The position numbers and the translations under genes were made by a program. The notes under the pieces are model-generated. The model did no database searches. It was not told the origin of the DNA and saw only the letters and a program-made list of their open reading frames with translations. Shown here in pieces: positions 1 through 8,360 of a stretch of DNA of 64,000 nucleotides. The stretch comes from Paraescarpia echinospica (Eukaryota > Annelida > Polychaeta > Sabellida > Siboglinidae). Each line of letters starts with the position of its first letter. Within the stretch, counting starts at the first letter, position 1. The stretch lies in NCBI GenBank assembly GCA_020002185.1, contig CM034541.1:54409526-54473525 (forward strand), written 5' to 3'.

Positions 1-325
1 TTTTTGAACATTTTCGGATCATCCGAAGTTACTACTACTGTGCCTCTGATCTGTCTATATTATGACTATTTTTTAAATCAAATTTGCTACTACTGTGCCT
101 TTCAACTTTCTAAGTCGGCATGTGATATTATGATTATCAGACCATATGATGCAACATATTAATTTCAACGTATGTTACTACAGTAATATTGCTTGATTCA
201 ATAATTATGAGGTTTTGTTTTATCATTCAAAGCTGCCTTTAAACTTTCAAAGTGGCATATGATAATATGATTGTCAGGTGGTCAGATATTTATATGTTAC
301 ATTATGTTATCACTGCCAATGGCAG
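1..325. repeat. AT-rich non-coding DNA with a degenerate internal duplication
   Basis: There is no plausible gene. A block with cttTcaa-ctttc-aagt-ggcat-tgata-tatgatt at about 91-165 recurs in diverged form at about 231-300, so this is probably an old tandem duplication or repeat. It lies just beyond the 3' tail of the LINE that starts at 331. Confidence 0.35.
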
Positions 326-330
326 TGATT

Positions 331-2400
331 ATGTAAATGTAAATGTTTATTGATTTCTATAGCACCATATTTATACAATAATATTTTACGGTGCTGTACA
401 ATACAATAGATGGCATTGGTAGAAAGCTAAAACTACACAAGCATTCAACAAAATACAAATATTTATATAAAAAGGTAAGACTATAAAATGATAACATTAA
501 TAATTTCAATAGAAACATCGAACATATTTTATATAATTATCTAACAAGTGTAAACTATTTAAATTAGTAACATTAATAAGTTAATTGTATGCAATTCTAA
601 AATAGTGATTCTTCAGTTTGCTCTTAAAAACACTGGCATTGTTGCAGCTGCGAATATCTTTGGGAAGGGAGTTCCACAGTTTCGGCGCAGCAACTTTAAA
701 AGCACGATCTCCCAGAGTTTTCCTTTTTGTCCTTCGTACATCAAGTTTGAGATCACCCTGCGATCTTAGACCGTAATGGATGCTTCTAGGAGTCAGCATT
801 TCCAACACATATTCTGGTCCATGGCCATGTAATGAATTACATGTCAGTAAGCAAATCTTATATTTAATGCGAAATTCCACCGGCAACCAGTGAAGTGACT
901 TTAGTACTGGAGTGATATGGTTATATTTGCCGATTCTGCACAACACTCTGGCTGCGGTGTGTTGAACCATTTGTAATTTCTGTATAAGGTATTTTGGTAA
1001 GCCGATCAAAAGGGCATTACAGTAGTCAATACGGCTGTGGATCATGTTTCTCTGTACTCTGTTGATCAAGATATTTTCTGATTTTTCCGATGCTATAAAG
1101 TTGTGCATAAGCTGCCCGACATTTGAACTTGACATGTTCTTTTTTTGACATGTTTATTAAAATAAGCGCCCAAATTTCGCACACAATTCAGTGCCTGTAC
1201 CTCATAGCCCCCGATGTTAATGGCCGTGTTGGTACATTTTGTTAGTTGTTGCGGAGTGCCAATTAAAATGTACTCAGTCTTGGAGTTATTCATTTTTAGT
1301 TTCATGCCTTGCATCCAGCTATTGATGTCTCTGATGCATATTTCCATGGACTCACGGTTACTGTCCATAGAATCAGGATAGAAACCACAGTAAACCTGAT
1401 GATCATCGGCGTAGGCATGCCCTAGCTTCCCATGCTGATCAATGACAGAGAAAACAGGGGTAGAGTTCTCTGTGAATTCAACAGGGCTAGGCATGAGCCT
1501 TGCGGTACTCCCTGATCAAGTTTAAACTGCTCAGACACCGTACCATTGATAGAAATACGCTGCGACCTTGATTGGAGATAAGAGGAAAACCAACTTAGAG
1601 CTGTGCCTGATACTCCAAAAGAGCGATTCATGATATTTAAGTCAATGTTGTGGTCCATTGTATCAAAAGCCGACGACAAGTCAATTAAAACCAGTTGTGT
1701 TACCTGTTGATCCATGTGTAGAAGAATGTCAGACTGGACCTTAACTAGAGCGGTTTCTGTAGAATGCCCTGCTCTATAAGCAGACTGACAAAGTGGCAAA
1801 GGAAATCCACAGTCTGAGTGAAGACAAAATTGGTTTACAACAGCTCGCTCAGTTAGTTTTGACACATACTGGAGATTCGATACAGGACGATAGTTTTTTG
1901 GAATAGGATCCAATCCTGCTTTTTTAAACAGCGGCACTACAAGTGCAGTCTTCCACTCGTGAGGGAATTCCCCAGTAGCAATAGAGAGATTGATGGTGTG
2001 CGTGGGGAGTGGCAGTAATTCCTCCATATACTCTTTAACCAATTTGGTTGGCATGGGTTCAAGAGCACAGCTGGTTGTTTTAGATTTCACAACCAACTTG
2101 CGCACATCATCTTCGGAGACCACCGCAAATGTATCTAAGTTAGCACACACACCCTCTCTGAATGATATATATATGGTGGTTCGGTAACACCAATGTTCGT
2201 TCGAATAACATCTATTTTATCACTAAAAAATGCCAAATTCATTTACAAGGTTTTCCACAGAATCATGATCAGGTAGTGGAGTACTTTGCTTTTTACTACA
2301 CATTGTGTTTATGAGGGAAACTAATTTCTTCGAATCACCTTTAGCTTCTAAAATTAAGTTAGAGATGGTCAGTTCGTTTGGTATTCAGTGCATTGACGTA
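331..2400 (-). mobile_element. Non-LTR retrotransposon (CR1/L2/Jockey-like), 3' half, split by the Polinton
   Basis: On the minus strand this segment holds the linker and reverse transcriptase of a LINE and then a 3' end. An AATAAA signal (complement of 346-351) is followed by short CATTTA repeats at 331-345, a tail type common in CR1/L2-like elements. The coding part is broken by several shifts. The segment stops exactly at the Polinton terminus (2401). The upstream endonuclease half of a matching LINE continues at 18415 in the same orientation, so the Polinton entered this LINE between endonuclease and RT. Confidence 0.8.
581..2330 (-). pseudogene. LINE reverse transcriptase, frameshifted
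   Basis: Reading right to left, the linker with KGDSKKLVSLIN lies near 2300-2350. The RT fingers and palm follow (NYRPVSNLQYVSKLTERAV; GHSTETALVKV; LVLIDLSSAFDTMDH; LDQGVPQGSCLALL) at 1422-2150. The catalytic HAYADDHQVY segment is in another frame at 1093-1494. The C-terminal part is at 581-1135 (GDRAFKVAAPKLWNSLP). These motifs are typical of the LINE RT family. Frame changes near 1500, 1120 and 2200 mean no single protein can be made from this copy, so it is a dead insertion. The 5' endonuclease half is on the other side of the Polinton. Confidence 0.85.
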
Positions 2401-2539
2401 AGTAGTATCTAAGGGTTTTGGGGACAACATCCTGCGGCGGTTTTTGGTCATTTTTGAGCGATACTAGGGAGGTTTAGACGGCCGCCCCCCTGAGTGAAGT
2501 GAGTAGTCACGTGACCGTATGTAGTGCGCCCTCTGGCGG
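2401..2539 (+). repeat. Polinton left terminal inverted repeat
   Basis: It is nearly identical to the complement of 18276-18414, with a handful of substitutions, from AGTAGTA to gcgcc-ct-gcgg. It contains the 10-bp palindrome GTCACGTGAC at about 2507-2516. Polinton inverted repeats are the ends recognised by integrase and the presumed replication origins for protein priming. Confidence 0.92.
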
Positions 2540-2574
2540 CGGAGTGAGTAGCCATGGAAGGCCTATCGTGTATA

Positions 2575-2745
2575 TGAGGAACGAAAGAACAAAGAGGAAA
2601 GTGTAATAACGAAAGATCAAAGAGGAAAGTTTTAAAAGGTGTTGAAAGGTGGAAGAAAGGAACGAAAGATCAAAGAGTAATAACGAAAGATCAAAGAGAA
2701 AAGTGTTAAAAGGTGTAGAAAGGTGTATCATTAGAGATAAAGAAG
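2575..2745. repeat. Short degenerate tandem repeats inside the left end
   Basis: The words CGAAAGATCAAAGAG, AAAGTGT and AAAAGGTGT-GAAAGGTG recur several times in direct order. The stretch 2540-3000 is AT-rich. Open frames on its minus strand are Tyr/Ile/Ser-rich without any recognisable domain and are treated as non-coding. This may be subterminal replication or packaging sequence, which is inference. Confidence 0.5.
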
Positions 2746-3035
2746 TAAACTGAATGATGTATTGACGAAGTGATAGGTAAGTCTGCCTATGTTGTATAAC
2801 GAGCAAGGTGGACCATGAGAGATAATGAAGTATACTGAAATATGTGTGAATAATGTTTATAAACCGTGTATAACGAGGAATAAACGAAAGAGTATATATA
2901 TATATATGAAACTTTAAAATAGGTATGTATGTATGCATGTATGTGTGTATGTATGAATGAAAGAAGAATTATATCTAAGGTAATAACTGACAAACACCAC
3001 AGTTTGAAAGTTGAATAGGTTTATTAAAATCAACA

Positions 3036-3937
3036 TCAACGATCGATGATATCATCGAAACCCTCATCAGCATCATAATAATTGTCCTCATCTATCCAAT
3101 TCTCTCTATCCCCCGTGTCCATGGGGGCAACAGGATCGGAATCGTACCAAGGGCTGAGAGGGTCATAGCGTTCCCGTGTTCTCAGTAGTTCCGCCATGAC
3201 GACACAGAAAGTGCAGCTGTGATACTCGCGGAGTTCTTCTTCTCTGGAACGATACGTTAAATATATGAAAACTTTGAAAATATCGTCTCTGAAACATATA
3301 CGAAAACGTTGAAAATGATATTATATACTGTGCAAAGTACAACCGGGTGGAATAAGCCAGCGATGTAATCAGACACCGCGTAGGGAGCCGACACGATAAA
3401 AGGGCATGCTAGGTCAACAGACAGGAATGGACTATGACACATCTGCTGTAGCAGCTGGAGTAACCTAACCAGACACCGAGAGAGGTCTGTGTATATACAT
3501 TACAGAGAATGAGAATACTGGTAAGTAGAATATTATTATTTTTAAAAGTATGTATATAATCGTTGAACACTCACATCCATTCCGAGACACTGGAATCACC
3601 GGAGTCACTCCCGGTATCGCTAGTATCACTGTCAGACCTGAAAGGTAAATATAGACAACTGTGAGACATAACGAACGAAGTGAGTATAAATAAGCGTAAG
3701 GAATACGAATGAAATGAAGAGTTAACGACGTATAAGAAATAGAGGTTAGATACACAGGTAGCCTGCTTGAAGAACACTGTGTAATTATGCATAGGATATC
3801 TAACGAATGAAACAAAGCAAAGTAGATATATATATATAGGTATATACTGAAATGAATAAAAGTACTTACATTGGTACACAGGAAGCATCACGGAGACGCC
3901 ATTCCGCTCGAAGTTGAGCCCAAGGTATCGACGACAT
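3036..3937 (-). CDS. Three-exon acidic protein of the Polinton left arm (unknown function)
   Basis: Exons are at 3937-3870, 3637-3575 and 3243-3036. Introns begin GTAAGTAC and GTGAGTG and end TTTCAG and TTCCAG. Both junctions split a codon after its second base (AT|G and AT|A), so the frame is kept through both. The total is 339 nt, or 112 residues plus TGA. The product begins MSSIPWAQLRAEWRL, has a Ser/Asp run (SDSDTSDTGSDSGDSS), a middle with CTFC, and an acidic, aromatic tail (DEDNYYDADEGFDD). An AATAAA signal lies 11 nt after the stop (complement of 3020-3025). A TATA repeat (3970-3996) lies just upstream. No known family is recognised. Composition suggests a small nuclear or acidic regulatory or DNA-mimic-like protein, which is inference. 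It is transcribed away from the rest of the element. Confidence 0.62.
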
Positions 3938-4085
3938 AGTTGTGAATGAGATGATGTGAATGTAACAAACGATATATATATATATATATATATATAGGAT
4001 AGAGTATATGCAGACACACTGTGAAGGCAACTGTTAAGACACACTGTAGCATGGAAAAATACCGGTGTATGAAAAGGACTAAAGT

Positions 4086-4149
4086 CGCGAACACCCAGGG
4101 ACGCATGATGTCATTGTCTAGGGTGTCACGTGGGCGATGCCTGGAGGGA
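4086..4149 (+). promoter_or_regulatory. 64-bp upstream module, copy 1 (before NADAR gene)
   Basis: It is a direct repeat of 4988-5051 with about four differences, and contains gcgaac-cccaggg, catgatgtcattg and TCACGTGG (an E-box core CACGTG). It ends about 220 bp before the NADAR ATG at 4368. The same module precedes the RPA-like gene, so a promoter or enhancer role is likely but inferred. Between 4150 and 4367 no gene is seen. Confidence 0.5.
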
Positions 4150-4367
4150 TCGATAATGTAGGAAGCAATGTGGTTACGGAAAGTTTCGGTGTAGAAAAGT
4201 ACAAACCGCTATCAGTCATATGACACAGGAAACAACTGGTGATAAGCGCGTGATGTACGAAGGGCAGCTAGCTAGACAGATGACAATGCATGTGGAATGC
4301 GCCTTATTAGAACGCTAACAATACAGACGAGAGAAAAGAACTCCGTGAGTGGTCAGCGATGAAACAT

Positions 4368-4839
4368 ATGGTGGTTAAGAGCTTGGATATACAATTCAGG
4401 GGTGCTGGTCACTTCCTATCGAATTTCTATGCGTGTGATATACACATATGGGGCGAGGACTTTGCTTGTGCAGAAGCAGCATATCAGTTTTAAAAAGCCA
4501 CACATTTTCATGACGAGAACACAGCGAGAAAGATTCAGACTGCGCGCAGTGGATTACAGGCGAAATACTGGAGTAAAAGCATCCGATGGACACCGGATCG
4601 AACCGCTACATGGCTAGCACAACGTCGATCCGTGATGTACGCGATAGTAGCCGCGAAGTTCCGTGCATCTAAACTACGGCAACGCTTGCTTGCCACAGGG
4701 GACGCACGACTTATTGAGAATGTACCTAGCGCATTGGGGTAAGAGTTCAAAGCGTAACGAAGCAGGTAAGAATATACTCGGTGTGATTCTTATGCAGGTG
4801 AGAGACTTCGTTAGGCAGTGCTCTGTACGGCTTACATAA
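4368..4839 (+). pseudogene. NADAR-domain (YbiA-like) ADP-ribosyl hydrolase, degraded
   Basis: From ATG 4368 the frame reads through the NADAR signature: GHFLSNFYACDI (residues 15-26), then CAEAAYQ with the conserved Glu (residues 35-41). A TAA stop (4491-4493) sits at codon 42. The same frame then continues with KATHF, WLAQRRSVMYAIVAAKFR and LLATGDARLIEN. At about 4735 a 1-nt shift moves to the +1 frame, which carries the C-terminal motif WGKSSKRNEAGKNILG-ILM-VR and ends at TAA 4837-4839. The full domain is therefore present with one stop and one shift. NADAR proteins are known as N-glycosidases acting on ADP-ribose derivatives, including ADP-ribosylated guanine in DNA. In this element it could counter host ADP-ribosylation of element DNA, which is inference. 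The 64-bp upstream module is shared with the next gene. Confidence 0.85.
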
Positions 4840-4884
4840 GGCGTCCATTAAAAAACAGATAGACAGCCACACGGTGACAGAGTA

Positions 4885-4885
4885 C

Positions 4886-4965
<80 letters not shown>
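4885..4965. repeat. (GA)n microsatellite
   Basis: About 80 bp of nearly pure GA lies between the NADAR remnant and the second 64-bp module. Frames across it (Leu/Ser runs on the minus strand) are artefacts. Confidence 0.9.
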
Positions 4966-4968
<3 letters not shown>

Positions 4969-4987
4969 GGTCACGCGCTCGATAAGA

Positions 4988-5051
4988 CGCGAACGCCCAG
5001 GGACGCATGATGTCATTGTCTAGGGTATCACGTGGACGATGCCTGGAGGGA
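4988..5051 (+). promoter_or_regulatory. 64-bp upstream module, copy 2 (before RPA-like gene)
   Basis: This is the second copy of the 4086-4149 module. It is followed within 10 bp by a TATATAA box (5061-5067) and 92 bp later by the ATG at 5159. The order module, TATA box, ATG makes this a good core-promoter candidate and supports the same reading for copy 1. Confidence 0.55.
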
Positions 5052-5158
5052 ATGAATATGTATATAAACCCAGGCTAAATCTAACAGGACAAACACTCTC
5101 TCTCCGATTCGCTGGCGTTCGAAGCTCTTCTCGTACACACCGACTCCTGCACGACAAG

Positions 5159-5650
5159 ATGGCGACGCCCAACTTCAACTCCGAGGAAATGCTGTTGACG
5201 GACCTCGAAAAAGTAAGTGATTGAACATACGCATTCGTGCGTCCACTCACACTGGTAACATGTGCTCTGGCGACTGAATATGTATGTTATCCGGCGTGTC
5301 GTATCTGTAATCGGAAAGTTCGCGTCGAAACGACGAAAGGTCAGCATAGTGTCAATGCATGTCCGGTCCATGGGCGACAGAAGGGAATTTCTGTATACAA
5401 ATATGCTATGGGCATGTTGTTCGCCGATCGCAAGGGCAACGAAGTGTGGGCGACGGGATTTGATCGTCTAGTCCAGCGGGCCACGGGGGGACTGACAGCA
5501 AGCGACTATATGTCGCTTAAAAGCGACGACGAACGCTACCAGGCGCTGAATGTCCTACGTGGCAAACAGGCTAGGGTGACAATTAGAAAGACAACAAAGT
5601 CCGGCTACCGAAACTATACCGTGATAGCACTGGAAATAATCCAGTCGTAA
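5159..5650 (+). pseudogene. RPA1 (DBD-C)-like single-stranded DNA-binding protein, one in-frame TGA
   Basis: ATG 5159 opens MATPNFNSEEMLLTDLEK. The frame then meets TGA (5222-5224) and continues in the same frame to TAA 5648-5650. The main part has a zinc-binding start (YPACRICNRKV, later NACPVHG, so C-x2-C and C-x2-H) and the OB-fold pattern of the RPA large-subunit C-terminal DNA-binding domain: YKYAMGMLFADRKGNEVWAT, then VTIRKTTKSGYRNYTVIALE. A GTAAGT at 5213 looks like a donor, but no AG acceptor occurs before 5300, so an in-frame stop is the simpler reading. The likely role is to coat ssDNA displaced during protein-primed replication; this rests on the family resemblance. Its length of about 160 residues is a single OB domain, far shorter than cellular RPA1. 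Confidence 0.68.
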
Positions 5651-5808
5651 GAGGCGCCACCTGACAGAGGCGAAATAGTAGGTGACGCCCCCTGACGGAG
5701 TATAGAGAGACCCTGTCCCTAGCGGTTGAATGGTATGGAGGGTGTGTCTGTCTGACTGTCTATTTGACACCGGAAACTATGACGTAATTGTCTCTACCGT
5801 GTTGTAGA

Positions 5809-6627
5809 CGGTCCCTTGGTCGACGACGACACCCCAGGCGACACCATCGCGTTACGACCCCATTCCGTTGACGCAGGGGACACCCGAGCGTGGAGTGAAA
5901 CGTCGCCTGACCTTCACCGATGATGATGATGATGAGGCAAGTGTCATCTGTACGGGGTCATCTTCGTGATCAAGATGATGATGATGTTGTCATCTGTGTG
6001 GGGTCATGTTCGTGGTCTAGTGATCAAGATGATGATGTTGCTAATGATCAAGATGATGATGTTGCTAATGATGGTGATTGTGATACTGATTGGAATGATG
6101 ATAATGATGATGAGGTCCGGAGGCGTAGTGAATTACAGAAGTCGGTAGAGAAGGTGGATGCCATTCAGAAGCGCACGGACCAAATGATAGATGAACTATT
6201 TATGGCCACTCTAACCGGCGCCTGCGCGCGCCAGGCAGCCGACGGACTGTGTCGCCGCTATGCGGGCGTTCACGAAGCCCTGTACAGTGTGGATCGCTCA
6301 CGTATATTTGATAGTTTCCGTATGGTAGTGTCCGAGCTGGTATGCGTAGTGTGCACACCGTGGTTTGCTCGTGATATTATATCACGGGTGAAAGCGAGTC
6401 TACATAGCCGTGGTATACACGTGACGGATGAGAAGGAAGACGGGAAGGCGAAACAACAAGACGACACGGAGGAGGAGGAGGAAAGGCAAGTCTGGTACGC
6501 TGAGCTGCGCGCAGTGGCACTCGATGCCATCGTCCGGTTCGTAAGCAACGAACTGTGGCGCATCTTTGAAGGTGAGGTAAACAACATCTACCTGGTGCGT
6601 AGAGATCTGATCTACGATGTGAAGTAG
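5809..6627 (+). pseudogene. Acidic Polinton protein of unknown function, probably frameshifted
   Basis: The 235-residue frame 5920-6627 starts in an Asp-rich tract (DQDDDDVVICVGS, then DQDDDVANDQDDDVAND) and continues into a helical-looking half with TPWFARDIISRVKASLHSRG, a Glu-run and VRFVSNELWRIFEGEV. In a second frame, 5809-5968 encodes GVKRRLTFTDDDDDEASVIC, a basic nuclear-signal-like patch followed by the same acidic motif, so the real gene probably starts upstream and a shift near 5965 separates the parts. A splice-acceptor-like TTGTAG ends at 5808. The ATG run at 5920 is an unlikely true start. ARDII-RV-A-L-RG recurs in the next gene. No family is recognised. Confidence 0.5.
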
Positions 6628-6648
6628 GCAGTGCACCATTACACGTAT

Positions 6649-7343
6649 ATGGCGGACACACCGGAGCGGGCACGTGACATCATAGCACGTGTGCAAGCCA
6701 TCCTACGTACACGTGGTATATCACTGTTGGACGAGAAAACACCCTGCTAATGTTGTTGTTGTTGTTGTTGTTGTTGTGTTGCCAGGTCACCGATGCTCCC
6801 TCTAGCAGACTGGCCCTTATACGAAAGTCGTATGGGCAGAACCCACTAGAGTGGGCACCGAAGAAACGACGCCGCCACCACGCCCCCATGCCGCTGCGTG
6901 AGGCCCTCCTCACGCATTTACATGAGCGGCGGCAGAGCTCATCCCCACCGCTAGAGATGTCATGTGATTGCGTGACATCACCACCGACATCCACCGAATC
7001 ACTGGATATGTTGTGTGACGACGACTATGACGTCAGCACGACGTCATCAGAATACGAAGCGTTGAGAAGAGACACGTCAATAATTGACGTGGCCGTCGAT
7101 GGCCACCTGGTATGGTCGAAAACATGCACGACTGTCCCGTGGTCCTACTCGGCACAGCGTTCGTTCGACGGTATCCGTCAACTGGAACACTCCGTCGAAA
7201 CCCTAGCCGGGGTGTTGTTTGTCACCCAGAGATGCAGCATAGACGTGGCTGTGCGGACGATATGTAATGAAATCGCCCGTAACGTCTCGCGTGACGAGCA
7301 CGTCACTTATATAACGGACTCACTCCGTAAGCGCCTGCAGTGA
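6649..7343 (+). CDS. Second Polinton unknown protein, possibly two exons, sharing a motif with its neighbour
   Basis: ATG 6649 opens a 33-codon frame containing ERARDIIARVQAILRTRG, clearly related to ARDIISRVKASLHSRG in the preceding gene. A (TTG)n tract then ends in GCCAG at 6785, which looks like a polypyrimidine tract plus acceptor. The frame 6786-7343 follows: VTDAPSSRLALIRKSYGQN, a basic patch APKKRRRHH and a Ser/Asp-rich middle, ending NVSRDEHVTYITDSLRKRLQ. No convincing donor with the right phase is visible in the first part, so joining them is tentative. TGA (7341-7343) is followed at once by the conserved hairpin. Function is unknown; the basic patch suggests nuclear location. Confidence 0.48.
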
Positions 7344-7344
7344 C

Positions 7345-7397
7345 GACAAGAGGAAATGCGCCCCTACGCATAGCTGGGGTTATAGGCGCTTCTTGTC
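7345..7397 (+). promoter_or_regulatory. Conserved 3' hairpin, copy 1
   Basis: It begins one base after the stop codon of the preceding gene. The outer arms GACAAGA/TCTTGTC enclose an inner stem GCGCC/GGCGC, with a GGAAAT bulge and the loop-side motif TGGGGTTATA. The core GAGGAAATGCGCCCCTACG and TGGGGTTATAGGCGC recur after the polymerase gene (12406-12465) with different but still complementary outer arms. A role in 3'-end formation, RNA stability or packaging is inferred. Confidence 0.6.
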
Positions 7398-7669
7398 TGT
7401 CACTGTAGGCGCTTAGCTTCGCTTGTATTCGTATTCATCGCTTTTATTTGTATTTGCTTTTTTATTTGTAATCGCTTTTAGTTGTAATTAATTAAATAAA
7501 GATATATATATATATATAATCCAGGTTCCGGTGTTTGTTGTTCTTGCCGCCGAGCGGTACGCCCCCCTCGTTGATATACCTTCATAGCTCGTTGCGATCG
7601 GTGAAAACATACATACATAGATACACACGCACACTCATACAAGACACCTCCCCGTGCTATCTGACTATG
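7398..7669 (+). terminator. 3' flank with poly(A) signal
   Basis: This is AT-rich intergenic DNA with AATAAA at 7495-7500 followed by a (TA)n run at 7501-7519, suitable as the polyadenylation site for the plus-strand left-arm genes. No gene is seen from here to 7913. Confidence 0.45.
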
Positions 7670-7870
7670 CAGTGTATTATACGTAGTCACGTCCCCCTCT
7701 GTCTATATGACGTCACACAGGGTAGAATATATATGTAGTGTATTATACGTAGCGTAGCCACACCCCCTCTGTCTATATGACGTCACACAGTGTAGGATAT
7801 ATGTAGTGTATTATACGTAGCGTAGCCACGCCCCCTCTGTCTATATGACGTCACACAGTGTAGGATATAT
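7670..7870 (+). promoter_or_regulatory. Three tandem CRE-containing repeats upstream of zinc-finger/polymerase gene
   Basis: A unit of about 66-70 bp (gtgtattatacgta, ccccctctgtctatatga, cgtcacacag, aggatatat) occurs three times. Each copy holds a perfect TGACGTCA (7708-7715, 7778-7785, 7846-7853), the consensus CRE/ATF site. The last copy runs into a TATA-like ggatatatag about 45 bp before ATG 7914, so this looks like an enhancer-promoter. Confidence 0.6.
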
Positions 7871-7913
7871 AGAAATGTACAAGGATCCTGCATCCTTCAG
7901 TTGTAGGTAGACG

Positions 7914-8360
7914 ATGAAGCAACATGCGTGTCACCACTGCGGACTCGTCCTCGATACACACGCCGACATACAACGTCACATAGATCGAAGGCATTCATCA
8001 TCATCAGCATCATCAACTTCATCGATCCAGTCACCACACGTCGTCAACGACGACGACCATGCCTACAGTAAACCACCGTCGCGAGTGGCGCCATCTGACG
8101 AAGCACCGAAAGCCACTAAGCGCCACTCCTGTCTGATATGTGGAAGAGACTTCACGAGACGTCGGGACCTGGTATGTCACAACAGGAAGTCATGTGTCAG
8201 GTCACAAAAAAACGATACACATCGCTGCGAGACGTGTGCACGTGAGTTCACGAGACGGGACACCCTGTTACGTCATATCAAGACGGTATGTAGCAGACTG
8301 CAGAGGCGAGCGACCCACCCCTACGCAAGCGAGCGAGACGCACAAAACGACCACGTGTGA
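7914..8360 (+). CDS. C2H2 zinc-finger N-terminal part of the Polinton polymerase gene
   Basis: 148 codons from ATG 7914 contain three C2H2-type fingers: CHHC with H-x-D-R-H at residues 6-27, CLIC with a C-terminal Cys variant at 73-92, and CETC-H-x3-C at 103-125, separated by a Ser-rich and acidic linker. The last fingers look like C2HC variants. In a second frame just before 8357 a basic stretch RKRARRTKRPRV leads straight into the polymerase frame, so a 1-nt shift near 8320 probably separates this segment from the polymerase. Animal Polinton polymerases often have such N-terminal fingers, so this is most likely the same gene. A separate small DNA-binding protein is the alternative. Confidence 0.7.
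   Translation: MKQHACHHCGLVLDTHADIQRHIDRRHSSSSASSTSSIQSPHVVNDDDHAYSKPPSRVAPSDEAPKATKRHSCLICGRDFTRRRDLVCHNRKSCVRSQKNDTHRCETCAREFTRRDTLLRHIKTVCSRLQRRATHPYASERDAQNDHV

Noticed and set aside
2507..2993. Tyr/Ile/Ser-rich minus-strand frames of 68-143 codons near the Polinton left end
   Set aside because: AT-rich repeated DNA overlapping the inverted repeat; no splice or domain support.
5213..5290. Short intron in the RPA-like gene starting at GTAAGT
   Set aside because: No AG acceptor follows before 5300 and both sides are already in one frame, so an in-frame TGA is the simpler reading.
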